Source: DATMNI01 sp035570275 (GTDB lineage: Bacteria > Acidobacteriota > Terriglobia > Bryobacterales > Bryobacteraceae). Taken from it: DNA of 48,068 nucleotides. The notes beneath the pieces are model-generated. The model had not been told where the DNA came from, ran no database searches, and saw only the letters and a list, made by a program, of their open reading frames with translations. A program made the position numbers and the translations under genes. This document shows positions 40,402 through 48,068 of this stretch, one piece after another; position 1 is the first letter of the stretch, and each line of letters begins with the position of its first letter. Location: positions 1 to 48,068 of the forward strand of contig DATMNI010000003.1 of NCBI GenBank assembly GCA_035570275.1, read 5' to 3'.

Positions 40402-41246
40402 AACAACTCGTGGTGAATGCCGACGATTTCGGCTTTACGCCCGATGTCAACGAAGGCATCGTGGAGGCGCATCGCTACGGCATTCTCACGGCCACTACGC
40501 TGATGGCCAATGGCGCCGCCTTCGATGACGCGCTGCGGCTGGCGCGGCAGTATCCGTCGCTGGATATTGGCTGCCACCTGGTGTTGATTGGCGGACATTC
40601 GTTGCTGACGCAGAAGCCCTTCCCAGCGACGGTGCCCGGATTAGTGGCCGCGCTGGCCGGCCGTGCCATTCGCCCATACGACGAACTGAAGGCGCAGGTG
40701 CGTCGCATCGTGCAAGCCGGCGTCGCGCCCAGCCATCTGGACACCCACAAGCACACGCATCTGGCCCCGGGCGTTCTGGAGGCGGTGGCGCGCCTGAGCG
40801 AGGAGTTCGACATTCGCTGGGTCCGCCGGCCATTCGATTTTCCGCTCCACGGACTGGCGGCCACCGCGCTCAGGCGCACGGTGCCGCGCATGAAGCAGTT
40901 GACTTCCGGCGCGCTCACCCTGCTGCGCCGGCATTTCCATCGTGTGCTGCTGCAGCACGGCTGCCGCACCACCGACCATTTTGCGGGATTCCAGATCACC
41001 GGCCGCTTTCGCGCCGCCGAGTTGGTGGCGTTGCTGGCCCTGCTGCCCGGCGGCAGCACGGAGTTGATGTGCCACCCCGGCCGCTGCGGCCCCGCTCTGC
41101 GCGCGGCGCGCACGCGCTTGAAGGAAAGCCGCGAGCACGAACTGGCGGCCCTGGTGGCGCCCGAGGTGCGGCAGGCGCTGGAGCGGAATGGGATCGACCT
41201 GGTTGATTACCGGGGGCTGGCGTGCCCCGACCGGGATCAGGCCTAG
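40389..41246 (+). CDS. ChbG/HpnK (YdjC-fold) carbohydrate deacetylase
   Basis: A 285-residue polysaccharide-deacetylase-like enzyme removing N-acetyl groups from glycan or hopanoid-sugar substrates. The start phrase VVNADDFGFTPDVNEGIVEA has the conserved Asp pair, the metal His residues sit in LDIGCHLVL and HLDTHKHTHLAPG, and ELMCHPGRC matches the family end. The TTG start at 40389 comes from the third unit of the 23-bp repeat; no alternative start gives the conserved N-terminus. The gene follows the mla operon and could be involved in envelope lipid or glycan modification, in keeping with HpnK in hopanoid synthesis. Confidence 0.86.
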   Translation: MSSQKQLVVNADDFGFTPDVNEGIVEAHRYGILTATTLMANGAAFDDALRLARQYPSLDIGCHLVLIGGHSLLTQKPFPATVPGLVAALAGRAIRPYDELKAQVRRIVQAGVAPSHLDTHKHTHLAPGVLEAVARLSEEFDIRWVRRPFDFPLHGLAATALRRTVPRMKQLTSGALTLLRRHFHRVLLQHGCRTTDHFAGFQITGRFRAAELVALLALLPGGSTELMCHPGRCGPALRAARTRLKESREHELAALVAPEVRQALERNGIDLVDYRGLACPDRDQA

Positions 41247-41575
41247 CGCAGGCATTCTTGCCTGTGTTGGTGTCGGACTACCGGGGCCATCTAGACGCCT
41301 TTTGGGCACTTTGCCCAAACAAGACACGTAAGCCGCTTCTTAACCATGAGATACAAAACCGGCCTTGGGCGATTTGCCCAAAACGGACAGAACGACCATT
41401 CGATCCTCGGCTGCCTGACTGCATAACAACCGCACGTGGTGCCCTAAGAGTGCGTTGATCGTCGCGGCGCCGGCGGTGCCGGGGTTCGGGTGGTTTCGGG
41501 CCGTGGCCCCCTTTCCCGGCGGCGGCGCGCTTGATCGCGGTGGCTTAGGGCTTTCCGCCGGATACCGGAACTGAA
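41247..41575. other. Intergenic with two similar hairpins
   Basis: About 330 bases between the deacetylase and the restriction enzyme, which converge. TTTGGGC-N5-GCCCAAA (41301-41319) and TTGGGC-N5-GCCCAA (41365-41381) are two near-identical hairpins about 65 bases apart; the second half is G-rich and noncoding. This may hold terminators for both genes. No gene recognised. Confidence 0.5.
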
Positions 41576-44500
41576 TTAGCTTGCCCTCGCTACATCTATA
41601 GCGTCAATTGCGCCTTGCCTCGCGATCGAAAACGGTTTCCGCTCGTTGAGGGGTGGCAACTTCTTCACAATCCTCATGCTTTCGATGCTCACCCGAACAA
41701 TTCTTTTCACTAGGTCGATGATATAACGTGGGTCATCAGACCAAGTATTGGGGTCATTGGCAATCTGGCTATCCTTGTCGATCGTGAATTGGTAGCGCTC
41801 CATGATCCATTCGAGCGCGGGCTTGCCGTTCACAATGTACTCATAGGCCAGCTCCGGAATGTTGGTTAGCGTAACGTGACTGTTGTATACGATTGTAGTC
41901 TTGTCCGGCTTGCCGCCCTTCCTTCCGAACGCCATCTTTCTCACAGCATACTCTGCCTCGGGATCCAATCCTAATACGTCGGAAAACTCCGTCACCGGAT
42001 AGGGTTCGACCGTTTCGTAAGCCAGGTGCAAACGTGCTAGGCTGCGCCCCGCGTTGCTGAAGGCCAAGAAATCCTGTGCGAAGGGAATGCGGGGCAGGGC
42101 CTTCTTGAGATCAGAGGCAAATCGCTGCTTGTACTCTTGGGAATGCAGAATTCCATAAACATAGTAAAAGATATCTTCCTTTGTAAGCTTCTTGCCGTAG
42201 ATCCGACGGAACTCTGCTCTGGTGGTGTCTGAAATGGCATCCTCCCTAACGTACCCAGGTCTTGTGTCACTGTCAGAAAGGATGCCGTTTTCACCGACAT
42301 CTGATTTATCGGCAAACCGATACAACGGAAAACACTGCCCTGTGTGATGAAGGTCGAGGTTCGGAACGCAGTCAGTAATGAGCGCCGAAAACGATCTGCC
42401 GCCGCCAATCCCAGTTAATGAGATGACTAAATTTTTAACGCTATCGTCTGGGAACAAAGTGGGCATCTTGTACACCATCTCATTAAACCGACGATTGAAG
42501 TAAAGCCGTTGCTTACAGAATGGGCGATACATGCTTGAAACAATATGTGCTGAATCAAACGAATGTTGAGCAAATTTCGACAGCTCGGCCTTTAGGCTGC
42601 GTGTCCAGCTGATCTTCTTCGGGTCCGTATCGATAAACTTGTCCAGGACGGGTCTTTCGTCTTTCGATCGATCACCACAGATCTTACGGTACTGCTTAGC
42701 CTGCTTGTTGTAACAGTCTATCATCCGTGTCATGTTGGAAGAGAGCTCACTGGTGGAAAAGTTGTACGCCCAGGCGTCACGATTGGTGACAACTCCCAGG
42801 GAGTACGCCGAAAAAATGGCCGATGATGATTTATTACTCTTATCACCGATGGGTATAAACGTCTCAAACACCGGATCTCTCTGGTTGATCCAATCCTGCT
42901 TCGCGTTAGGGGTTAGCCTGGTCCATGGAACCCCGCCGATACTTCCGAAATCGTTGATCATTTGAAGCTTTGTTTCACGATCCAGGTAATCTCCAATATC
43001 GTGGTAGTGGAGTTGACAGGCTCGTCCCTTGTGCTTCGGATTCTTGATCAAGAGCGTGATTGCAATGGGGGCCCGACTTCCGGAGCCGAAAATTTTGCCA
43101 CCTTCCATGCGGGATAGTTCACCGGCCGTCCTTTGGTTTCCTCGAAGATTGAAGCAGTATATAGAGGTAAACTCTTCAGTTAGACATTTTCGCATGCCGT
43201 CGGCGTAATTGGAATCAATAAAGGACCCATTGCTTACGTAGCAGACGACACCCTTGTCCTCGATCCGGTCTGAAGCCCAGCGAATAGCTCGGACATATGA
43301 ATCATACAAGTTTTTCTTCAGCCCGGCAGACGAGCTAGCCGCGTAGCTGGCGCGGATACGTCGGTCGAGTTCTGGGTATTTTGCGTTCTTGTTTCCGTCA
43401 TTCTCATTGTCCTGCTGGGCTGAGTAAGGCGGATTGCTAACTATAACGCGGATTGGGTCGGTCTTTTGCTTTGCAGCACGCTTGTTGTTTTCGGGGAACA
43501 TCATCTCTTCCATGCTTTCGGCCCCTTCCGTCATTTGAAACGTATCGGTAAGAACGATGCCCTGAAACGGCTGATATCCTTCATCCGCGAGATCGTGAAA
43601 CGTCTCTTCGATGTTAATCGCTGCGATATAGTAAGCTAACAGTACAATCTCGTTAGTATGAAGCTCATGCCTGTACTTATACAGAAGATCCTTTTTGCTT
43701 ATCAACCCGCTTTGAAGCAGCCGGACCATGAACGTGCCCGTCCCGGCGAAGGGGTCGAGGATATGAACGTTCCTATCGGAAATGCTAACGCCAAACTCCT
43801 TCCTGAGCCCTTCGTCGGCGCTCTGAAGTATAAAGTCGACCACCTCAACGGGAGTGTATACGATACCCAGGCGCTCGGCCATTCGGGGGAACGCCGTACG
43901 AAAGAACTTGTCGTAAAGCTCTAGAACGATTTTCTGCTTTCCGCTAGCAGTGTCGATTCCGGTCGCACGTTCCTTTACGCTGGCGTAGAACTTGTCAAGG
44001 GAAGTTGTCTCTTTAGCCAGTGCTTGGTCTTCTAGAATATCCAGTATGTTTTGCATCGCCAATGACACGGGGTTGTTCTGCGTGAAGGCATAGCCTTCAA
44101 ACAGAGCATCGAATACGGGCTTGGTAATCAAATGCTGAGACAGCATTTCGATGGCTTCGTCAGCCGTAACAGACGGGTTCAGGTTGTGTTGCAGCCCCGT
44201 CAAGAACTTATCGAACGCCTTCTTAGGCTTGGGACTGGACCCATCTAGGAGGGCCTTGATCCTGGTAACATGCCGGTCTGCGATTTGCGCAACGTCTTTG
44301 GCCCAACTCTCCCAGTAGCGGCGGTCACCACACTTAACGACTATCTTTGCATAAATCGCATCGCGCCACTCTTCAATGTTCGGAAGATTGAATGAGAACG
44401 GGTGGGTGAGCGGTCGCGTTCCGCTATCGGGTTCTTGGTGGTTCTTTTCTGGACCACTAATGCCGATCACTTGGATTTGGTCCGGCCGTGACCGATTCAA

Positions 44501-46426
44501 CTCAATCTGGTTAATTGTCGCATTGAAGCGATCGTCGTGAGCTCGTAGCGCCTGAAGGACCTGCCAGACCACCTTGTACTTCTGGTTGTCCTGCAGGGCC
44601 TCTTCAGGGGTCATGTCCGCCGGTATCCCGATTGGGAGAATGATGTATCCGTACTTCTTGCCAGCAGCTTTTCTCATCACGCGGCCAACGGACTGAACCA
44701 CGTCGACCACGGAGCTCCGAGGATTGAGAAACATCACAGCGTCCAGCGCCGGCACGTCTACGCCTTCAGTAAGGCACCGGGCGTTAGATAATACGCGGCA
44801 GACGTTTCCGGAGGTCGGCGTCTTTAACCAAGAGACAAGAGAAGTTCTTTTTAGGGCATTAAATGATCCGTCAACGTGATCCGTCTCGCATAGTAAAAGG
44901 CCCTCATCATCGGGGTGTGTTTTCCGGTACTCTTCAATCACTAGGCCGAAGAGTTCGGTGAACCGCTTGGAGTCCCGTATTGATCGGGAGAAGGCCACTG
45001 CGCTCCGCATTGGACTGGGTTCCGTTCCAATTTCAGTTCCCTCGGAATCAGGGGCCATTCTCTTAGAAAGACCATTCCAACACCCGGTGATTTTCACCGC
45101 GTCGTCAAGGCTGATCTCGTTGTTCTTATCGGCGATCTGTGCCTGAAAGGCCTTGCTTATGTACTTCTCATCAACCGCCAGAACCATCACCTTGTAGTCT
45201 GCCAGGAGGTCAGAGCGAACTGCTTCAGAGAAGCCGAGCCGGTGGAACTCCGGGCCGTAGATGGATTCGTCGTCCATCGAACAGAGCGTCGCCTCGTTAT
45301 CCTGAGCTTCAACTTTGGTGCTGTCGTTAAAGATTCTGGGAGTCGCGGTCATGTATAACCGCTTTTTGCCTTTGATGAACTTTTGGTCGTGGACTCTGAG
45401 AAAGTGGGACTCCTCTTCACCATCGAGAGTGACGCCTGTAGTTCGATGGGCTTCATCGCAGATGATCAAATCGAACTCGGGAACGCCTTGGGCCTGAGCT
45501 TCAGCGACCGATTCAACCGAATGGTACGTAGAGAAGACAACGTCCAACTGGCTCTTTCCCTGGTGAGCGGTAAATTGTTCGGCCAGCTTACGCCCATCAG
45601 TGGTGGCCGGAAATGCGAGATCGTGAATGCTGATATCTTCGCCGTCGGACGTTTTTCCAACTTGAGTATCTGAACAGACCGCGAACGAGTGGATTGACAG
45701 CTTAGTCTCAGCACTCCACTCTCGCAAACTCTGCGAAAGGAGTGAGATGGATGGAACTAGAAAAAGCACGGTCGCGCGCCTGCGCTTGCTTTGCTCGGCG
45801 AGATGCTCGGCGATCTTGAGAGTGGTAAAGGTCTTCCCCGTCCCACAGGCCATTATGAGCTTGCCTCTGTTTGATTTCTGAAAACCAGCGATCACCTTCT
45901 CGCGAGCAATGGTCTGGTGGGGCCGCAGTTCCTTTTTTTTCTGTAACGTGATCGGTTGGGGGCGGTTAAGGCTGTAATTGGACCAATCGACAGGGCTGTT
46001 CGCCAAGTCTTGGACGCCCATTCTGATGACCGGTATCCGTTGATTCAGAAGAGCGTCTTCTGCGTGCTTGCTCCAGTTGTCTGTTGTTGAAACGATGATT
46101 CGGCTCGTAAAGGGGGCCTTGCCGGACGCAGTAAAGAACGAATCGATGTCAGCCTTTTGTAGAGTGTGCGACGGATCGTAGAACTTGCATTGAATCGCAC
46201 AGGACTCGCCGGTGTACCGCTCCTGGGCAACCAAATCAATCCCCACATCAGGTTTGTTTTTCCTTCCTGGCCACTCATTCCAGAGCCAAACGCGGCTGTA
46301 TTTGTCCACGTATAGTGGGTCCGTCAACAGATAATTCGCGAAAAGCCGTTCGAACTTGTCACCCAGGTCTCTTTTTGAAACAGCCGCTTCTCGGCATTCT
46401 TCGAGGATTGTATAGATTGTGCTCAT
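41576..46426 (-). CDS. Type ISP restriction-modification enzyme (single polypeptide, LlaGI-like)
   Basis: A 1616-residue protein that alone cuts foreign DNA, protects host DNA and reads the target. From the N-terminus: an Mrr-like nuclease (DVGIDLVAQERYTGESCAIQ, with QCK), an SF2 helicase (ACGTGKT, ICDEAHRTTG, YMTATPRIF), an N6-adenine methyltransferase (LDPFAGTGTFMVRL and SNPPYSAQQDN) and a target-recognition domain in the last third. Start MSTIYTILEECRE at 46426 is preferred because it matches the family N-terminus, although no Shine-Dalgarno is apparent; the frame opens at 46528. The gene is visibly more AT-rich than the window average and stands alone, suggesting transfer. Confidence 0.92.
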   Translation of the reverse strand: MSTIYTILEECREAAVSKRDLGDKFERLFANYLLTDPLYVDKYSRVWLWNEWPGRKNKPDVGIDLVAQERYTGESCAIQCKFYDPSHTLQKADIDSFFTASGKAPFTSRIIVSTTDNWSKHAEDALLNQRIPVIRMGVQDLANSPVDWSNYSLNRPQPITLQKKKELRPHQTIAREKVIAGFQKSNRGKLIMACGTGKTFTTLKIAEHLAEQSKRRRATVLFLVPSISLLSQSLREWSAETKLSIHSFAVCSDTQVGKTSDGEDISIHDLAFPATTDGRKLAEQFTAHQGKSQLDVVFSTYHSVESVAEAQAQGVPEFDLIICDEAHRTTGVTLDGEEESHFLRVHDQKFIKGKKRLYMTATPRIFNDSTKVEAQDNEATLCSMDDESIYGPEFHRLGFSEAVRSDLLADYKVMVLAVDEKYISKAFQAQIADKNNEISLDDAVKITGCWNGLSKRMAPDSEGTEIGTEPSPMRSAVAFSRSIRDSKRFTELFGLVIEEYRKTHPDDEGLLLCETDHVDGSFNALKRTSLVSWLKTPTSGNVCRVLSNARCLTEGVDVPALDAVMFLNPRSSVVDVVQSVGRVMRKAAGKKYGYIILPIGIPADMTPEEALQDNQKYKVVWQVLQALRAHDDRFNATINQIELNRSRPDQIQVIGISGPEKNHQEPDSGTRPLTHPFSFNLPNIEEWRDAIYAKIVVKCGDRRYWESWAKDVAQIADRHVTRIKALLDGSSPKPKKAFDKFLTGLQHNLNPSVTADEAIEMLSQHLITKPVFDALFEGYAFTQNNPVSLAMQNILDILEDQALAKETTSLDKFYASVKERATGIDTASGKQKIVLELYDKFFRTAFPRMAERLGIVYTPVEVVDFILQSADEGLRKEFGVSISDRNVHILDPFAGTGTFMVRLLQSGLISKKDLLYKYRHELHTNEIVLLAYYIAAINIEETFHDLADEGYQPFQGIVLTDTFQMTEGAESMEEMMFPENNKRAAKQKTDPIRVIVSNPPYSAQQDNENDGNKNAKYPELDRRIRASYAASSSAGLKKNLYDSYVRAIRWASDRIEDKGVVCYVSNGSFIDSNYADGMRKCLTEEFTSIYCFNLRGNQRTAGELSRMEGGKIFGSGSRAPIAITLLIKNPKHKGRACQLHYHDIGDYLDRETKLQMINDFGSIGGVPWTRLTPNAKQDWINQRDPVFETFIPIGDKSNKSSSAIFSAYSLGVVTNRDAWAYNFSTSELSSNMTRMIDCYNKQAKQYRKICGDRSKDERPVLDKFIDTDPKKISWTRSLKAELSKFAQHSFDSAHIVSSMYRPFCKQRLYFNRRFNEMVYKMPTLFPDDSVKNLVISLTGIGGGRSFSALITDCVPNLDLHHTGQCFPLYRFADKSDVGENGILSDSDTRPGYVREDAISDTTRAEFRRIYGKKLTKEDIFYYVYGILHSQEYKQRFASDLKKALPRIPFAQDFLAFSNAGRSLARLHLAYETVEPYPVTEFSDVLGLDPEAEYAVRKMAFGRKGGKPDKTTIVYNSHVTLTNIPELAYEYIVNGKPALEWIMERYQFTIDKDSQIANDPNTWSDDPRYIIDLVKRIVRVSIESMRIVKKLPPLNERKPFSIARQGAIDAIDVARAS

Positions 46427-46984
46427 GCTGTAAGGGGGTTCAGCCTTTTCGCTCACTCTGGAAGTCGCACCAATTTCGGACGAACCGAACGACACTGTTT
46501 CGAAGGGCGGAGCCAAAGGGCGAATCAAAGTTATAGAGGTTAACCGTCGTGCCGAGAATTTGTCGTTCTTCCCAAAAGCAATAGGAGCGGCGCGTCGGAG
46601 GATAGGTGTTCATCCAGACATGGATAATTGCGAAGATCCGCGCTGGATAGAGTGCTCTCTTTTGTGGGCGTGACCCTAGTTAGTAGGCTAGTACTAACCT
46701 CCGGCTGCTGGCTTCGTTGCGGATCTTAAATTCGCGAATCGTGACGTGCTAATGTTGGAGAGCCTCAACGATGCTTCGCCGTTTGCTTTCCGTTCTCTCC
46801 ACCGCGCTGCTGGCCACTCCAGCGCTGCCCCACTCGTCTTCCGATAGGGTCCTGCGGAGGGTCCTACGGGAAGCGGGGCTGTCGCCAAACTGGAAGGCTG
46901 AAGGTCCGGGTTCGCCTGAGGACGCTGTATATTGGAGTGACGAGTTTTGGCGCCGCCCCGCTCGTGTGAAGGAGGCTTACCGGC
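46427..46984. other. Intergenic upstream of restriction gene and penicillin acylase gene
   Basis: About 560 bases. A GTTAGTA-GGCTAG-TACTAAC inverted repeat (46679-46698) and a perfect ATTCGCGAAT palindrome (46730-46739) are present. A 99-residue open frame at 46771-47070 starts with hydrophobic residues but overlaps the penicillin acylase start and has no family motif, so it is not called. The promoter of the divergent genes probably lies here, but no -10/-35 pair is convincing. Confidence 0.35.
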
Positions 46985-48068
46985 ATGATTCGGCTCTCGC
47001 GTTGGCTGTGCCCATTGGCGCTGCTGCTTCCCGGCCCGTTGCTGACCGCCGCGGATGCTCCTACGGATAAGATCTCTCTCCCCGGCCTCAATCAGCCGGT
47101 CGAGATTCTTCGTGATAAATGGGGCATCTCTCATATCTACGCCGGCACCGAACACGATCTCTTCTTCGCGCAGGGATACAACGTGGCCAGCGACCGCCTC
47201 TTCCAACTCGAGCTTTGGCGCCGCCAGGCGACCGGCACCATGGCGGAGATATCCGGCAGGAAGGAGTTGAAGCGGGATATCGGCAATCGCCTCTTCATGT
47301 ACCGCGGCGATTTGGAACGGGAACTCAACTGGTACCACCCGCACGGCGCGTCCATCATACAGGCCTTCGTGGACGGCGTAAATGCGTATATCGCCGAGAC
47401 CCGCCGCAATCCTTCCTGGCTCACGCCAGAATTCAAGATGGCCGGCATCAAGCCCGGGGACTGGACTGCTGCCGTTGTCATCAGCCGCTTCAACGGACTG
47501 CTCGGCAATATCGAACAGGAACTCAATATGGCGCTTGCGATTCGCGCTATTGGCGCGGAGAAGGTGAAGGATCTGGAGCATTTTCAGCCCGCGGACCCGG
47601 ACCTGACCATCGATCCCGCCATCGATTCTTCGCTCCTGACAAAGGACATCCTGGAGCTCTATCGCGCTTTTCGCACGCCCTTCCGCTTTACCGCCGATGA
47701 ACTGGTGGCCGGTCTTCGCGCTGGGCAGGCGGTGGCCAGGTCGGACGACAGGTTGGACGGCCGGTTGGACGACTCCTCCATCGAGACGCCCAGTGCTCTC
47801 GAACTCAGCCAGCGGCGGGAAGACATTGGGAGCAACAACTGGATCGTCGGTCCGAAACTGACTTCCAGCGGTTATCCGCTCATGATGAACGACCCTCATC
47901 GTAACCAGCAGGCGCCGTCGCTGCGCTACTGGGTCCATCTGGTCGCCCCCGGTTGGAACGTGATCGGTGGCGGCGAGCCATCGTTGCCCGGCGTGTCCAT
48001 CGGCCACAACGAGTTCGGCGCCTGGGGGCTCACCATCTTCGGCACCGATAGTGAAGACCTTTACGTCT
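46985..48068 (+). CDS. Penicillin acylase (Ntn-hydrolase) family protein, 3' end outside window
   Basis: The reading frame is open from an ATG at 46985 to the edge of the window (about 361 residues seen). A signal peptide (WLCPLALLLPGPLLTAADAP) precedes the alpha-chain region (PVEILRDKWGISHIYAGTEH, FAQGYNVASDRLFQLELWRR). The autocatalytic site follows: GSNNWIVGPKLTSSG, where Ser283 becomes the N-terminal nucleophile of the beta chain, and then LMMNDPHRNQQAP and SLPGVSIGHNEFGAWGLT. Such exported amidases hydrolyse acyl-homoserine lactones, penicillins or related amides. AAGGAGG lies about 10 bases before the start. Confidence 0.92.
   Translation, partial: MIRLSRWLCPLALLLPGPLLTAADAPTDKISLPGLNQPVEILRDKWGISHIYAGTEHDLFFAQGYNVASDRLFQLELWRRQATGTMAEISGRKELKRDIGNRLFMYRGDLERELNWYHPHGASIIQAFVDGVNAYIAETRRNPSWLTPEFKMAGIKPGDWTAAVVISRFNGLLGNIEQELNMALAIRAIGAEKVKDLEHFQPADPDLTIDPAIDSSLLTKDILELYRAFRTPFRFTADELVAGLRAGQAVARSDDRLDGRLDDSSIETPSALELSQRREDIGSNNWIVGPKLTSSGYPLMMNDPHRNQQAPSLRYWVHLVAPGWNVIGGGEPSLPGVSIGHNEFGAWGLTIFGTDSEDLYV

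Noticed and set aside
46771..47070. 99-residue open frame with hydrophobic start
   Set aside because: It overlaps the start of the penicillin acylase gene in another frame and has no recognisable family features.
46694..48007. 437-codon minus-strand open frame at the right end
   Set aside because: Antisense to the penicillin acylase gene, which has signal peptide and GSNNW nucleophile.

Overview
The window looks like a chromosome segment from a GC-rich Acidobacteriota bacterium, most likely Bryobacterales/Solibacteraceae. The evidence is indirect: a very large Oar-like TonB-dependent receptor with an N-terminal carboxypeptidase-regulatory domain, a secreted protein with what looks like the TIGR03437 ('Solibacter uncharacterised C-terminal') domain, many Tat-exported single enzymes, a split glycine decarboxylase, and intergenic minisatellites and palindromic repeats. 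No rRNA, CRISPR array, complete insertion sequence or prophage was seen.

Layout. 1-3.6 kb: the end of a GMC-type dehydrogenase flavoprotein, its Tat-exported small subunit, and an M13 metallopeptidase lacking its N-terminus. 3.9-4.8 kb: a two-gene SRPBCC/ArsR operon behind a long inverted repeat. 5.3-7.6 kb: asnB and an overlapping cupin gene. 7.8-12.5 kb: secreted proteins, a membrane hydrolase, and two broken genes (a frameshifted carboxypeptidase-regulatory-like protein and a decayed hypothetical gene). 12.6-16.7 kb: the TonB receptor with a clear promoter that overlaps a LacI-type operator. 16.7-20.3 kb: selB, convergent with tRNA-Gln(CTG), then a divergent pair of membrane proteins, one a MauE-like redox protein. 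20.5-24.9 kb: the complete glycine cleavage operon gcvT-gcvH-gcvPA-gcvPB on the minus strand. 25-27 kb: an orphan winged-helix regulator, a small secreted protein and a Tat-exported TIM-barrel protein. 27-29.6 kb: a Cys-rich SufR-like regulator facing an SDR plus QueA-like operon.

29.6-32.9 kb is a scar-rich accessory patch. It holds a small protein tail with an immunity-like gene, an internally deleted copy of gcvPB, an esterase, a truncated aldo/keto reductase, and an intact hicB beside a hicA that carries a frameshift and a stop. 33-37.5 kb: a membrane glycosyltransferase, a YggX-like protein, an ATP-grasp enzyme and a P1 peptidase. 37.6-41.2 kb: mlaE-mlaF-mlaD lipid-transport genes, ending in a 23-bp tandem triplication that supplies the start of a ChbG/HpnK-type deacetylase gene. 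41.6-46.4 kb: a single-polypeptide Type ISP restriction-modification enzyme in visibly more AT-rich DNA, probably acquired. 47-48 kb: the start of a penicillin-acylase family gene that runs off the window.

The most promising leads are the SufR-like regulator/SDR/QueA-like unit with three copies of one operator-like motif, the toxin-type remnants and immunity-like gene, the exact 34-residue repeats in MlaD, and the regulatory palindromes at 3.9, 7.8 and 12.6 kb. Family assignments come from recognisable motifs and memory of families; no database search was run.
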